Source of the DNA: Catenuloplanes atrovinosus | Lineage (GTDB): Bacteria > Actinomycetota > Actinomycetes > Mycobacteriales > Micromonosporaceae | NCBI RefSeq assembly: GCF_031458235.1 | Contig: NZ_JAVDYB010000001.1 | Span: 186,001-250,000, forward strand | Direction: 5' to 3' | DNA: 64,000 bases | Shown: piece by piece, positions 1 through 10,665 of the stretch | How positions within the stretch are numbered: the first letter of the stretch is position 1 | How the letters are laid out: every line of letters starts with the position of its first letter | Position numbers and translations under genes: made by a program | Notes under the pieces: generated by a model | What the model saw: the letters and a program-made list of their open reading frames with translations, nothing else | The model's database searches: none | Told to the model about the DNA's origin: nothing

Positions 1-1
1 G

Positions 2-682
2 CACGAGGCGCGTGCCGAGAAGGGCATCGTCACGATCGACCTGGGCAAGCTGGAGGCGGTGCTCCCGCAGGTGGAGCAGGTCCCCGGCGAGCAGTACGAG
101 CACGGCCAGCGCATCCGCTGCGTGGTGGTGCACGTCGCCAAGGGCTTCCGCGGCCCGCAGATCACGCTGTCCCGCTCCCACCCGAACCTGGTGAAGAAGC
201 TGTTCGCGCTGGAGGTTCCGGAGATCGCGGACGGCACCGTGGAGATCGCGGCGATCGCACGTGAGGCAGGTCACCGGACGAAGATCGCGGTCCGGTCGAC
301 CGCGTCGGGCGTCAACGCGAAGGGTGCCTGCATCGGCCCGATGGGCCAGCGGGTGCGCGCGGTGATGAGCGAGCTGCACGGTGAGAAGATCGACATCATC
401 GACTGGTCGGAGGACCCGGCGCAGTTCGTCGGAAACGCCCTTTCGCCCGCGAAGGCCCTGCGTGTCGAGGTTGTGGACGCCGGAACTCGTACCGCCCGGG
501 TCACCGTGCCCGATTTCCAGCTCTCGCTGGCGATCGGCCGCGAGGGGCAGAACGCGCGGCTGGCGGCGCGGCTGACCGGCTGGCGCATCGACATCCGTCC
601 GGACAACGAGCAGTCCTCCGGGGGCGGCCGGGATCGTGCGGATCAAGCCGCCGAACCAGGCGGCGCCGTTGCGGGCGCTTAG
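2..682 (+). CDS. nusA: Transcription termination/antitermination factor NusA (3' part)
   Basis: This reading frame is open from the window edge, so the true start lies upstream. About 226 residues remain. They cover the end of the S1 domain and the tandem KH RNA-binding modules, seen in [28 protein letters not shown] and [20 protein letters not shown]. NusA binds RNA polymerase and nascent RNA and modulates pausing, termination and antitermination. The C-terminus is a short, Gly- and Asp-rich tail without the acidic repeats of E. coli NusA, which is usual for actinobacteria. It is followed by ylxR and infB, the conserved nusA-ylxR-infB order, and is probably co-transcribed with them. Confidence 0.95.
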   Translation, partial: HEARAEKGIVTIDLGKLEAVLPQVEQVPGEQYEHGQRIRCVVVHVAKGFRGPQITLSRSHPNLVKKLFALEVPEIADGTVEIAAIAREAGHRTKIAVRSTASGVNAKGACIGPMGQRVRAVMSELHGEKIDIIDWSEDPAQFVGNALSPAKALRVEVVDAGTRTARVTVPDFQLSLAIGREGQNARLAARLTGWRIDIRPDNEQSSGGGRDRADQAAEPGGAVAGA

Positions 683-698
683 GAGTAGACTTCTTGCG

Positions 699-1067
699 GT
701 GGGGCGACGAGTGGACGATGTTCCGCTCGGAAAGTCCCCCGTGCGCCTGGCGCCTCCAGTCCGAACCTGTGTCGGCTGCCGGCACCGCGCATCAGCATCT
801 GAAGTCCTGCGATTCGTCAAGGTCGGTTCGGAGCTCCGGCCCGACCCGCGTCGCAGGCTGCCGGGCCGAGGAGCGCACCTGCACCTCGATCCGGCTTGCT
901 TCGCGCTGGCGGAGCGGCGCCGGGCCTTCGGCCGGGCGCTGCGGTTCACCGGTGTCCTGGACACCGCGCCGCTGGCCGAGCACATCCGTGCGGTCACCGC
1001 ACCGCATGGGACTACTGGTGGCGGGGCCTCGCCCCGCCCGGACCAGCAAGGTGGACGACCAACATGA
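699..1067 (+). CDS. ylxR: YlxR family RNA-binding protein (DUF448)
   Basis: This is a small basic protein of about 122 residues with the family signature RTCVGCR near the N-terminus, followed by LRFVKVG and PGRGAHLHLDPACFALA. YlxR proteins bind RNA and have been linked to RNase P and to nucleoid or translation functions. The gene sits between nusA and infB as in most bacteria. I chose the GTG at 699 because an AGGAG lies at 681-685. In-frame GTG codons at 711 and 741 are alternatives, and 741 would place the protein start just before the RTCVGCR motif. A longer in-frame extension overlapping nusA is unlikely. Confidence 0.85.
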   Translation: MGRRVDDVPLGKSPVRLAPPVRTCVGCRHRASASEVLRFVKVGSELRPDPRRRLPGRGAHLHLDPACFALAERRRAFGRALRFTGVLDTAPLAEHIRAVTAPHGTTGGGASPRPDQQGGRPT

Positions 1068-1160
1068 GCACACGATGAAGTCCCTGAAATGACCAGGCTT
1101 CAAGTGCACGAGTGAGGTCGCTGCGGGCCGTGCCCGCACGACCTCGGAGTGAGGAGTGCA

Positions 1161-4295
<3,135 letters not shown>

Positions 4296-4311
4296 GCGCG
4301 TAGCGACGTGA

Positions 4312-4352
4312 CCAGCGCCTTTCCCCGGGCCCAGTTCGGGGAAAGGCGCTGG
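4312..4352 (+). terminator. Terminator hairpin after infB
   Basis: A perfect 15-bp inverted repeat (left arm 4312-4326, right arm 4338-4352) encloses an 11-nt loop, 16 bp after the infB stop. There is no strong T-run after it, as is common in GC-rich actinobacteria. It separates the nusA-infB transcript from the DUF503 gene, which must therefore have its own promoter or depend on readthrough. Confidence 0.8.
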
Positions 4353-4386
4353 CTCCCGTCTCGGTACTGAGGGATACTTCGCGGCG

Positions 4387-4680
4387 ATGTTTACCGGAAC
4401 CATGATTTTCGACATGCTGCTGCCGGGTGACTCGCGCTCGCTGAAGGCGAAGCGCGCGTACGTCCGGCCCATCGTCGCCGCGCTGCGACGGTTCGAGGTC
4501 TCCGCCGCCGAGGTCGGCGCACAGGATCTGCACGGCCGCGCCGAGATCGGCGTGGCCGTCGTCGCGGCCGAGCCCGGCCACGTCGGCGAGGTGCTGGACA
4601 CCTGCGAGCGGCTGGTCGCCGGTCGCCCGGAGGTGGAATTGCTGTCGGTCCGCCGCCGCCTGTACGGCGGCGACGACTGA
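4387..4680 (+). CDS. DUF503 (YlxP-like) protein
   Basis: This 97-residue protein matches the DUF503/YlxP family, with the typical opening MIFDMLLPGDSRSLKAKR and the closing segment LSVRRRLYGGDD. Family members sit between infB and rbfA in many Gram-positive bacteria and are thought to assist ribosome-related functions, but their biochemistry is not established. No clear Shine-Dalgarno sequence precedes ATG 4387. A GATACT hexamer at 4373-4378 lies at the right distance to be a -10 box for a leaderless transcript, which is an inference. The gene begins just after the infB terminator. Confidence 0.85.
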   Translation: MFTGTMIFDMLLPGDSRSLKAKRAYVRPIVAALRRFEVSAAEVGAQDLHGRAEIGVAVVAAEPGHVGEVLDTCERLVAGRPEVELLSVRRRLYGGDD

Positions 4681-4722
4681 CGAGAAGGACGCACGGGTAC
4701 TGTCAGCGTGGAGGTGGACGAG

Positions 4723-5196
4723 ATGACTGATCCGGCCAAGGTGCGCCGGCACGCCGAGCGCGTACGAGAGCTGGTGGCCTCCGCCGTCCGCACGATCAAG
4801 GACCCCCGGCTCGGGATGATCACCATCACCGACGCCCGGATCACCGCGGATCTGCGCGAGGCGACGGTCTTCTACACGGTGCTCGGCGACGCCGAGGCCG
4901 AGGCGTCGACCGCCGCCGCGCTGGAGAGCGCGAAGGGCATGCTGCGCAGTACGGTCGGCAAGGCGCTGGGCCTGCGCCACTCGCCGTCGCTGGCATTCTC
5001 CCTGGACAACGTGCAGGACCAGGCCAAGCACATCGACGACCTGCTGGCCCAGGCGCGCGCGGCGGACGCGGAGACGCAGAAGATCGCGGCCGGCGCGAGG
5101 TACGCGGGAGACGCCCAGCCGTACCGGGTGGACGAGGACGAGGACGACGACGAGTTCGCCGACGAGGACGAGCTCGTCGAGCAGGAGAAGCGGTGA
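4723..5196 (+). CDS. rbfA: 30S ribosome-binding factor RbfA
   Basis: RbfA is a KH-like cold-shock protein that binds immature 30S subunits and helps process the 16S rRNA 5' end. The start at ATG 4723 gives MTDPAKVRRHAERVRELV, the usual N-terminus, behind GAGGTGG; a GTG at 4708 is in frame but less likely. The core motifs IKDPRLGMITITDARIT and SLDNVQDQAKHIDDLLAQ are present. The 157-residue protein ends in an Asp/Glu-rich tail typical of actinobacterial RbfA. Its stop overlaps the GTG of the following DHH gene, suggesting translational coupling. Confidence 0.95.
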   Translation: MTDPAKVRRHAERVRELVASAVRTIKDPRLGMITITDARITADLREATVFYTVLGDAEAEASTAAALESAKGMLRSTVGKALGLRHSPSLAFSLDNVQDQAKHIDDLLAQARAADAETQKIAAGARYAGDAQPYRVDEDEDDDEFADEDELVEQEKR

Positions 5197-6263
5197 CCGC
5201 CGCGCCGGCCCGCGCCGTCGTGCCGCCGCCCAGGACCGCCGCGGAGGGCCCGGTCGGCCCGCCGCGGGAGACGGACTGGGCGGAGGCCGTGGCCGCGGTC
5301 CGGCGCTGGCTGCCGGACGGGCGGATCCTGCTGGTCTGCCACGTCAACCCGGACGGTGACGCGCTCGGCAGCATGCTCGGCTTCGCGCACGGGCTGCGCC
5401 GGCTCGGCGCACGCAACGTCCAGGCGACGTTCCCGGGCCCGCTCGACGTGCCGGAGCCGCTCCGCGAGGTCCCCGGCATCCGGTGGGTGATCCCGGAGGC
5501 CGAGGCGTGGGCGGAGCCGGACCTGCTGGTCACGTTCGACGCGGCCAGCACCGAGCGGCTCGGCGGGCTGGCCGGCCGGCTGAGCACCGCGCGCGACTCC
5601 GTGGTGCTCGACCACCACGCCTCCAACCCGGGCTTCGGCGCGGTGCGGCTGGTGGACCCGGCCGCCGCGGCCACCTCCGTCGTGGTCGAGCAGTTGCTGG
5701 ACCGGCTGGACGTGCCGCTGGACGCGGAGATCGCCGAGTGCCTCTACACGGCGCTGACCACCGACACCGGATCGTTCCGGTTCGCGGCCACCACGCCGGC
5801 CGTGCACCAGATGGCGGCCCGGCTGATCGCGACCGGCATCCGTCCCGGCGAGATCGCCCAGCGGGTGTTCGACACCCGGCCGCTCGGCGCCGTGAAGCTC
5901 TTCGGCGAGGTGCTCGGCCGCTGCGAGCTCGATGCGGAGGCGGCCGGCGGGCTGGGCCTGTGCTGGACCACGGCCACGCGCGCCGACCTGGAGAAGCACG
6001 GACAGCGCCCGCACGTGCTGGAGGCGCTGATCGACTCGGTGCGCTGCGTGGCCGAGGCGGACGTGTGCGTGGTGCTGAAGGAGATCGGCGAGGACGCCTG
6101 GTCGGTGTCGATGCGCAGCAAGGGCGCGGTGGACGTGTCGCGCGTCGCCGGCCTGCTTGGCGGCGGCGGTCACCGGGCCGCGGCCGGCTTCACCGGCGCC
6201 GGAACGCCCGCGGATGTGCTGGCCGCCATCCGCTCCGTCCTGGACGAGTCCGTCATCCGGTAG
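5193..6263 (+). CDS. DHH/DHHA1 phosphoesterase, NrnA-like (oligoribonuclease / pAp phosphatase)
   Basis: This 356-residue protein has the DHH-family metal-binding motifs CHVNPDGDALGS near residue 50, TFDAAS near 112 and LDHHASNPGFG near 140. It also has the C-terminal DHHA1 substrate-binding motif GGGGHRAAAGFTG. NrnA-type enzymes degrade 2-5-nt RNA fragments and dephosphorylate 3'-phosphoadenosine 5'-phosphate, the last steps of RNA turnover and sulfur assimilation. The GTG start overlaps the rbfA stop, and the rbfA-DHH-MATE-truB neighbourhood is common in actinobacteria. Length and motifs are complete. Confidence 0.9.
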   Translation: MTAAPARAVVPPPRTAAEGPVGPPRETDWAEAVAAVRRWLPDGRILLVCHVNPDGDALGSMLGFAHGLRRLGARNVQATFPGPLDVPEPLREVPGIRWVIPEAEAWAEPDLLVTFDAASTERLGGLAGRLSTARDSVVLDHHASNPGFGAVRLVDPAAAATSVVVEQLLDRLDVPLDAEIAECLYTALTTDTGSFRFAATTPAVHQMAARLIATGIRPGEIAQRVFDTRPLGAVKLFGEVLGRCELDAEAAGGLGLCWTTATRADLEKHGQRPHVLEALIDSVRCVAEADVCVVLKEIGEDAWSVSMRSKGAVDVSRVAGLLGGGGHRAAAGFTGAGTPADVLAAIRSVLDESVIR

Positions 6264-6304
6264 GCCCCTTACCCCGCGTGCGCGCCCCGGTGACAATCGA
6301 CGGC

Positions 6305-6712
6305 ATGGACGCTCCCCGGGAAGTCGCGGTCGATGCGCCGAGAGCGTGGGACCGGCCGCTGGTGGTCCTGCCCGTCTTCGCCGTCGTCTCGCTGGTCGGT
6401 GGCCAGCTCCCGTCGTTCTCCACGGCGGCGAACCTCTACTCGCTGAGCGTCGGCGGCACGCTGATGTGGTTCGGCCTGTCGCAGCGCGTGCCGCGGCGGC
6501 CGGTGCCGGGCCGGCCCGGTCGCGGCACCGTGTGGTGGCTGGCGCCCGCGGTGGTGTTCGTGGCGTTCGAGGGCTCGACGTTCCTGACCGGGTCCACGGA
6601 GTCGTACCCGACGCTGTCCCGGCTGGCGGATCCGCTGCTCGCCGACCCGGTCGTGCGCGCCGCCGGGTACTTCGGCTGGCTGTGCGCGTTCTGGGCACTG
6701 GCGCGCCGATGA
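6305..6712 (+). CDS. Small integral membrane protein, unknown function
   Basis: I do not recognise a named function. The 135-residue product has about four hydrophobic segments, near residues 17-36, 42-58, 78-97 and 117-133, and a basic Arg/Pro loop between the second and third. That fits a four-helix inner-membrane protein. ATG 6305 is the chosen start; a GTG at 6290 would add five residues. The gene follows the DHH gene by about 40 bp, and its stop overlaps the ATG of the next small membrane gene (ATGA). The two are probably translated together and may act together. Confidence 0.7.
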   Translation: MDAPREVAVDAPRAWDRPLVVLPVFAVVSLVGGQLPSFSTAANLYSLSVGGTLMWFGLSQRVPRRPVPGRPGRGTVWWLAPAVVFVAFEGSTFLTGSTESYPTLSRLADPLLADPVVRAAGYFGWLCAFWALARR

Positions 6713-6921
6713 CGCGCGCGATCGCGATCGGCGGCTTCGTGCTGGCCGGGCTGCTGGTGGTGGCGCTGGAACTGGCCGCGCGGCGGGACGGCTCGCGCGT
6801 CCCCACGTTCGGTGACCTCTGCGCGTACGTGATGCGGTATCAGGTCGGCCGGGTGCCGGTGGGCCGGATCGGGATCCTCGGGTTCTGGTGGTGGCTGGGG
6901 TGGCATTTCTTCGCCCGGTGA
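6709..6921 (+). CDS. Small membrane protein (DUF6186-like)
   Basis: This 70-residue product starts with one clear transmembrane helix (AIAIGGFVLAGLLVVALELA). An Arg-rich cytoplasmic segment and a short hydrophobic Trp-rich end, ILGFWWWLGWHFFAR, follow. It resembles short Micromonosporaceae membrane proteins annotated as DUF6186, although I cannot confirm the family here. The ATG overlaps the upstream stop in an ATGA arrangement, so translation is probably coupled. Function is unknown; pairing with the preceding four-helix protein suggests a small membrane complex, which is inference only. Confidence 0.65.
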   Translation: MTRAIAIGGFVLAGLLVVALELAARRDGSRVPTFGDLCAYVMRYQVGRVPVGRIGILGFWWWLGWHFFAR

Positions 6922-7221
6922 GGCTTTTGCATCGATGTGTAGGTATCGGTTACCCGTCCGTATCACGGGAAGTGTCGGCTCGACGTCGTCGACTTAACGT
7001 TAATTTGGGTAGCGTGCAGGGTGGTTGCGGGCCACCGACGTCCGTACCGCCGTGTTTGCACTGCTTTTGCATGGTTGCTCCAGGTCCAACCGACTCGGGG
7101 CTCGCGCGCCGCCGCGGCAGCGCTCCGGTGATCCCGGAGGGTCCGCTGGCGTGTCGCAGAGGCACCGCCTGTCGCGGGCGCGCCGTCGCGCGTCCGGGCT
7201 CGACCATGGAGGACCGTCACC
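6922..7221 (+). other. Intergenic leader/promoter region with a palindrome
   Basis: No convincing gene is present in these 300 bp. Base composition is less GC-rich up to about 7075, which suggests a promoter region. A perfect 10-bp palindrome TTAACGTTAA lies at 6994-7003 and could be an operator. The remainder is probably the 5' leader of the small ORF at 7222, whose Shine-Dalgarno GGAGG is at 7208-7212. Confidence 0.4.
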
Positions 7222-7374
7222 ATGACCATCACCGCCACGCGCCCCACGCCGGCCCCGGCCACGACGTCCGCCCCGGCCGTCACCGTCGTCGAACCGACAC
7301 CGGTCCGCGTCGTCGACGACGCCCGTGAGCAGGCCCGCCGCGCACTGCAGGTCTCGCTGGACACGCGTCAGTAG
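7222..7374 (+). CDS. Small hypothetical protein, Thr/Pro/Val-rich, 50 residues
   Basis: ATG 7222 is preceded at nine bases by GGAGG. The encoded 50 residues begin MTITATRPTPAPATTSAP and end with an amphipathic segment, DDAREQARRALQVSLDTRQ. GC-rich third positions and a good ribosome site support translation. I recognise no domain. The gene stands alone between a membrane gene pair and the MATE gene, with a palindrome about 220 bp upstream. Its short Pro/Thr-rich N-terminus and helical C-terminus could belong to a small regulatory or partner protein, but that is open. Confidence 0.5.
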   Translation: MTITATRPTPAPATTSAPAVTVVEPTPVRVVDDAREQARRALQVSLDTRQ

Positions 7375-7441
7375 CCGGGCGTGCGTGTAAGCGCCGCCTC
7401 CGCTTGAACTCCTTACGTCGGGTGTGTCACCATGCCCGGCG

Positions 7442-8764
7442 ATGAGCAACGACACCGCCGCCGCCGATCGGGTCCCGCTGCGCCGGATCGCCTCGCTCGC
7501 GCTGCCCGCCCTGGTGGTGCTGGCCGCCGAGCCGATCTACGTGCTGGTCGACACCGCCGTGGTGGGACACCTCGGCCGGGTGCCGCTGGCCGCGCTCGGC
7601 ATCGGCGGCACCGTCATGTCGTTCGCGGCGTGGCTCGGCACGGTGATGGCGTACGGCACGACCGGCCGCTCCGCCCGCCGCTACGGCGCCGGTGACCGCC
7701 GGGCCGCGGTCGAGGAGGGCGTGCAGGCGTCCTGGCTGGCGCTGCTCGGCGGCCTGGCCATCATCGCCGTGGTGCAGGTGCTGGCCGGCCCGCTGGCCCG
7801 CGCGCTGGCCGGTGGCCCCACGCCGGTCGCCCAGGCCGCGGCGGAGTGGCTGCGCATCGCGGTGCTCGGCGCGCCCGGCCTGATGCTCGTCGCGGCCGGC
7901 AACGGCTGGATGCGGGGCGTCCAGGAGACCCGCCGGCCGCTCGCCATCGTGGTGGTGGCCAACCTGGTCTCCGCCGTGCTCTGCCCGCTGCTGGTCTATC
8001 CCGCCGGCCTCGGCCTGCACGGCTCCGCGATCGCGAACGTGATCGCCCAGCTCGGCTCCGGCGCGCTCTTCACGGCCGCGCTGCTGCGCGAGCGGGTGTC
8101 GCTCCGGCCGCGCGCCGGCGACATCCTCGCGCAGCTCGTGGTCGGGCGCGACCTGCTGATCCGCGGCGCGGCGTTCCAGGCGTGCTGGCTGTCGGCCACC
8201 TCGGTCGCGGCCCGCTACGGCGACGCGGCGCTGGCCGCCCACCAGATCGCCATCCAGCTGTGGTTCTTCGCCGCGCTGGTGCTGGACGCGGTGGCGATCG
8301 CGGCGCAGTCGCTGGTCGGCGCCGCGCTCGGGGCCGGGGACGAGCCGCAGGCGCGGCGGCTGGGGCGGCAGATCGGGCTGATCGGGCTCGCGTCCGGCGT
8401 GGCCTTCGCGGTGGTGTTCGGCGCGGGGGCGCGGGTGATCCCGGCGCTGTTCACCCGGGACGGGGCGGTGCACGACCAGGCGCTGGTGGTGTGGCCGTGG
8501 TTCATCGCGCTGCTGCCGCTGGTGGGGGTGGTGTACGCGCTGGACGGGGTCATGATCGGCGCGGGGGATGTGGCGTTCATGCGCAACATGACGATCGTGG
8601 CGGCGCTGGGCGGGTTCCTGCCGGGGATCTGGGTGACGTACGCGCTGGATCTGGGGTTGGGCGGGGTGTGGTCCGGGCTGGCGCTGTTCACCATGATCCG
8701 GCTGGTGGCGCTGCTGGCGCGATTGCGGACGTCCGCGTGGTCGGTGGTCGGCGCAACGCGGTGA
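7442..8764 (+). CDS. MATE family efflux transporter (DinF-like)
   Basis: This protein of about 440 residues has twelve hydrophobic segments and the MATE/DinF N-terminal pattern IASLALPALVVLAAEPIYVLVDTAVVGHLG. MATE proteins export cationic or xenobiotic compounds using Na+ or H+ gradients. ATG 7442 (MSNDTAAADRV) is favoured over an in-frame GTG at 7424. Placement between the NrnA-like gene and truB is typical of actinobacterial chromosomes, so this is probably a core gene rather than an acquired resistance gene. The substrate is unknown. Confidence 0.9.
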   Translation: MSNDTAAADRVPLRRIASLALPALVVLAAEPIYVLVDTAVVGHLGRVPLAALGIGGTVMSFAAWLGTVMAYGTTGRSARRYGAGDRRAAVEEGVQASWLALLGGLAIIAVVQVLAGPLARALAGGPTPVAQAAAEWLRIAVLGAPGLMLVAAGNGWMRGVQETRRPLAIVVVANLVSAVLCPLLVYPAGLGLHGSAIANVIAQLGSGALFTAALLRERVSLRPRAGDILAQLVVGRDLLIRGAAFQACWLSATSVAARYGDAALAAHQIAIQLWFFAALVLDAVAIAAQSLVGAALGAGDEPQARRLGRQIGLIGLASGVAFAVVFGAGARVIPALFTRDGAVHDQALVVWPWFIALLPLVGVVYALDGVMIGAGDVAFMRNMTIVAALGGFLPGIWVTYALDLGLGGVWSGLALFTMIRLVALLARLRTSAWSVVGATR

Positions 8765-8940
8765 TCCGTTCGCCTGACCACCTGTGCATGTCCGATCCTC
8801 GCTGGTCGGGCGGGCGTGATGACCTTCGACGCCGGCTGAGTGAGAACGGTCCCGCTCGCCGCTCGGAAGGGGAGTCGCGGGGCCGTCACCGCGGGCCGGG
8901 ATAATCGCCGGGTCGGTCCGCGGTGAGGATGAGGTGGCGC

Positions 8941-9816
8941 GTGGAGGGTCTGGTCGTGGTGGACAAGCCGGGTGGCATGACGTCGCACGACGTCGTGGCG
9001 CGGATGCGGCGCCTGGCGAAGACCCGCAGGGTCGGGCACGGCGGGACGCTGGACCCGATGGCCACCGGCGTGCTGGTGATCGGCGTGGGGCGCGGCACGA
9101 AGCTGCTGACCTACGTGACCGGCGCGACCAAGAGCTACGACGGCACGATCCGGTTGGGGCAGACCACGGTCACCGACGACGCGGAGGGCGACGTGACCGC
9201 GAGCGCACCGGCCGGTCACCTGGGCGACGACGAGATCCGCGCGGCGCTGGCGACGTTCGTGGGCGAGATCGACCAGGTGCCGAGCTCGGTGAGCGCGATC
9301 AAGGTGAACGGCGAGCGCGCCTACAAGAAGGTCCGCGACGGCGAGGAGGTCACGCTCGCGGCGCGCCGGATCACCATCTCCCGGCTCGACGTGCACGAGA
9401 TCCGCCGCACCGGCGACCTGATCGACGTGGAGGTGAGCGTGAGCTGCTCGTCCGGCACGTACATCCGGGCCATCGCGCGTGACCTGGGCGCACGGCTGGG
9501 GGTCGGCGGCCACCTGACCGCGCTGCGCCGCACCGAGGTCGGCGGCTTCCCGCTCTCCGAGGCGCTGACGCTGGAGCAGCTGGAGGAGCGCTCGCCCGAC
9601 GTGGTCACGCTGCCCCTGCCCGACGCGGCCCGCCGCTGCTTCCCGATCCGCGAGGCCACCCCGGAGGAGGCCCGCACCCTCTCGCACGGCGGCCCGCTGA
9701 CCCCGGCCGGCATCGACGGCCCCTACGCCGTGTTCGGCACCGACGGCACCCTCCTCGCCATCGTCACCGAACGCGACGGCAAGGCCCGCCCCGACATCGT
9801 CCTCGCCCCCGCCTGA
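8941..9816 (+). CDS. truB: tRNA pseudouridine-55 synthase TruB
   Basis: TruB converts U55 to pseudouridine in the T-loop of tRNAs. The catalytic motif HGGTLDPMATGVLVIG places the nucleophile at Asp38. The N-terminal EGLVVVDKPGGMTSHDVV and the motif SCSSGTYIRAIARDLG are typical. GTG 8941 is preceded by GAGG at 8931-8934 and gives the usual N-terminus; GTG 8923 and ATG 8929 are in-frame alternatives. The product has about 291 residues, including the C-terminal extension found in actinobacteria. Transcription converges with the response-regulator gene beyond a repeat-bearing gap. Confidence 0.95.
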   Translation: MEGLVVVDKPGGMTSHDVVARMRRLAKTRRVGHGGTLDPMATGVLVIGVGRGTKLLTYVTGATKSYDGTIRLGQTTVTDDAEGDVTASAPAGHLGDDEIRAALATFVGEIDQVPSSVSAIKVNGERAYKKVRDGEEVTLAARRITISRLDVHEIRRTGDLIDVEVSVSCSSGTYIRAIARDLGARLGVGGHLTALRRTEVGGFPLSEALTLEQLEERSPDVVTLPLPDAARRCFPIREATPEEARTLSHGGPLTPAGIDGPYAVFGTDGTLLAIVTERDGKARPDIVLAPA

Positions 9817-10091
9817 CGCGCTGCCGCCGGTTCCGCGCCGTCATCGGTTCCGGGCCGCCGGTCTTTCGTGGTCAGTCACGCGCCGCGCTGCTGAGTCGCG
9901 TCGCGGTGTTCGCGCCCGCCGCCGAGGGCGCCGTGGGTGCTGGGCCACTGGGCGGGCGGGCGTTGACGTGATCGCAACACACGCAACGCCCAGTGATCGC
10001 CGCGGCGGAGTGCCGTGGGGCGGCGGGATCGTGGCGCGGTGGGCGGGTGAGGAAGGCGGGAATCGCGGGGTCGGGGTGACCACAGGCGGGA

Positions 10092-10188
10092 CCGGCTCCG
10101 ATGCGGGGGCGGAGCGGCGGCGGCGCCGCCGCGAGGTTGGCCCGCGGGAGCATGCGGAGCGCCACCACGCCGGGAGCGGGAAGAAAAG
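10092..10188 (+). repeat. Dispersed structured repeat, copy A
   Basis: This copy lies in the gene-free 465-bp gap between convergent truB and the receiver gene. It begins CCGGCTCCGA, has a GC-rich middle, then GGTTGGCCCGCGGGAGCATG, and closes with CCACGCCGGGAGCGGGAA. The same order of blocks occurs at 57914-58019 in the same orientation and at 20230-20336 inverted. The rest of the gap, 9817-10091 and 10189-10281, shows no gene; apparent ORFs there are frames through repeat and GC-rich DNA. Confidence 0.75.
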
Positions 10189-10281
10189 GTGCGGAAGCCG
10201 GCCACGCCGAGGAGGGGACCGGACCGCGGCGCCCGGGCAGCGACCGGCGACCGCAGCCGGAGACGGGTGCGGGGACGACGG

Positions 10282-10665
10282 CTAGTGGGGCAGGTGGGTG
10301 GCGATGACGGTGACCAGGTCGGCGGCGGCGTAGGGCTTGTCGAGGAAGCCGTCGCAGCCGGCTTCCAGGGCGGCGGCGCGGTCGCTCGGCAGAACGCTGG
10401 CGGTGAGCGCGATGACCTTGGGTTTCTCCTGGGCGGTGGCGAGTTCGGTGGCGAGGTCGAGGCCGCTGCCGTCGGGCAGGTTCATGTCGAGCAGGACCAC
10501 GTCGACCTGGTCGGGGTGGCGCAGGACGTCGCGGGCGGCGGCGAGACTGCCGGCCTCGACCAGGCGGGCGTCGCGCACCTGGGGGTCTTCGGCGCGGGCC
10601 AGCACGGCCCGCACCAGCACGCGGTTGAGTTCCTCGTCCTCCACCAGCAGGATGCGTGCGGTCAT
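10282..10665 (-). CDS. Stand-alone response regulator receiver protein
   Basis: This 127-residue protein is a single CheY-like receiver domain. Visible motifs are the acidic pocket VEDEELN, the phosphorylation site in VVLLDMNLPDGSGL, the switch residue in IALTAS and the Lys in DKPY. There is no output domain, so it probably passes phosphate on or acts by protein contact. Its ATG overlaps the stop of the upstream hybrid kinase gene (ATGA), so the two are co-translated and very probably form one phosphorelay. Confidence 0.93.
   Translation of the reverse strand: MTARILLVEDEELNRVLVRAVLARAEDPQVRDARLVEAGSLAAARDVLRHPDQVDVVLLDMNLPDGSGLDLATELATAQEKPKVIALTASVLPSDRAAALEAGCDGFLDKPYAAADLVTVIATHLPH

Noticed and set aside
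9872-10285. Plus- and minus-strand open frames in the truB/receiver gap
   Set aside because: No domain or ribosome site; the minus-strand product LPRANLAAAPPP is the translated repeat also seen at the other copies.
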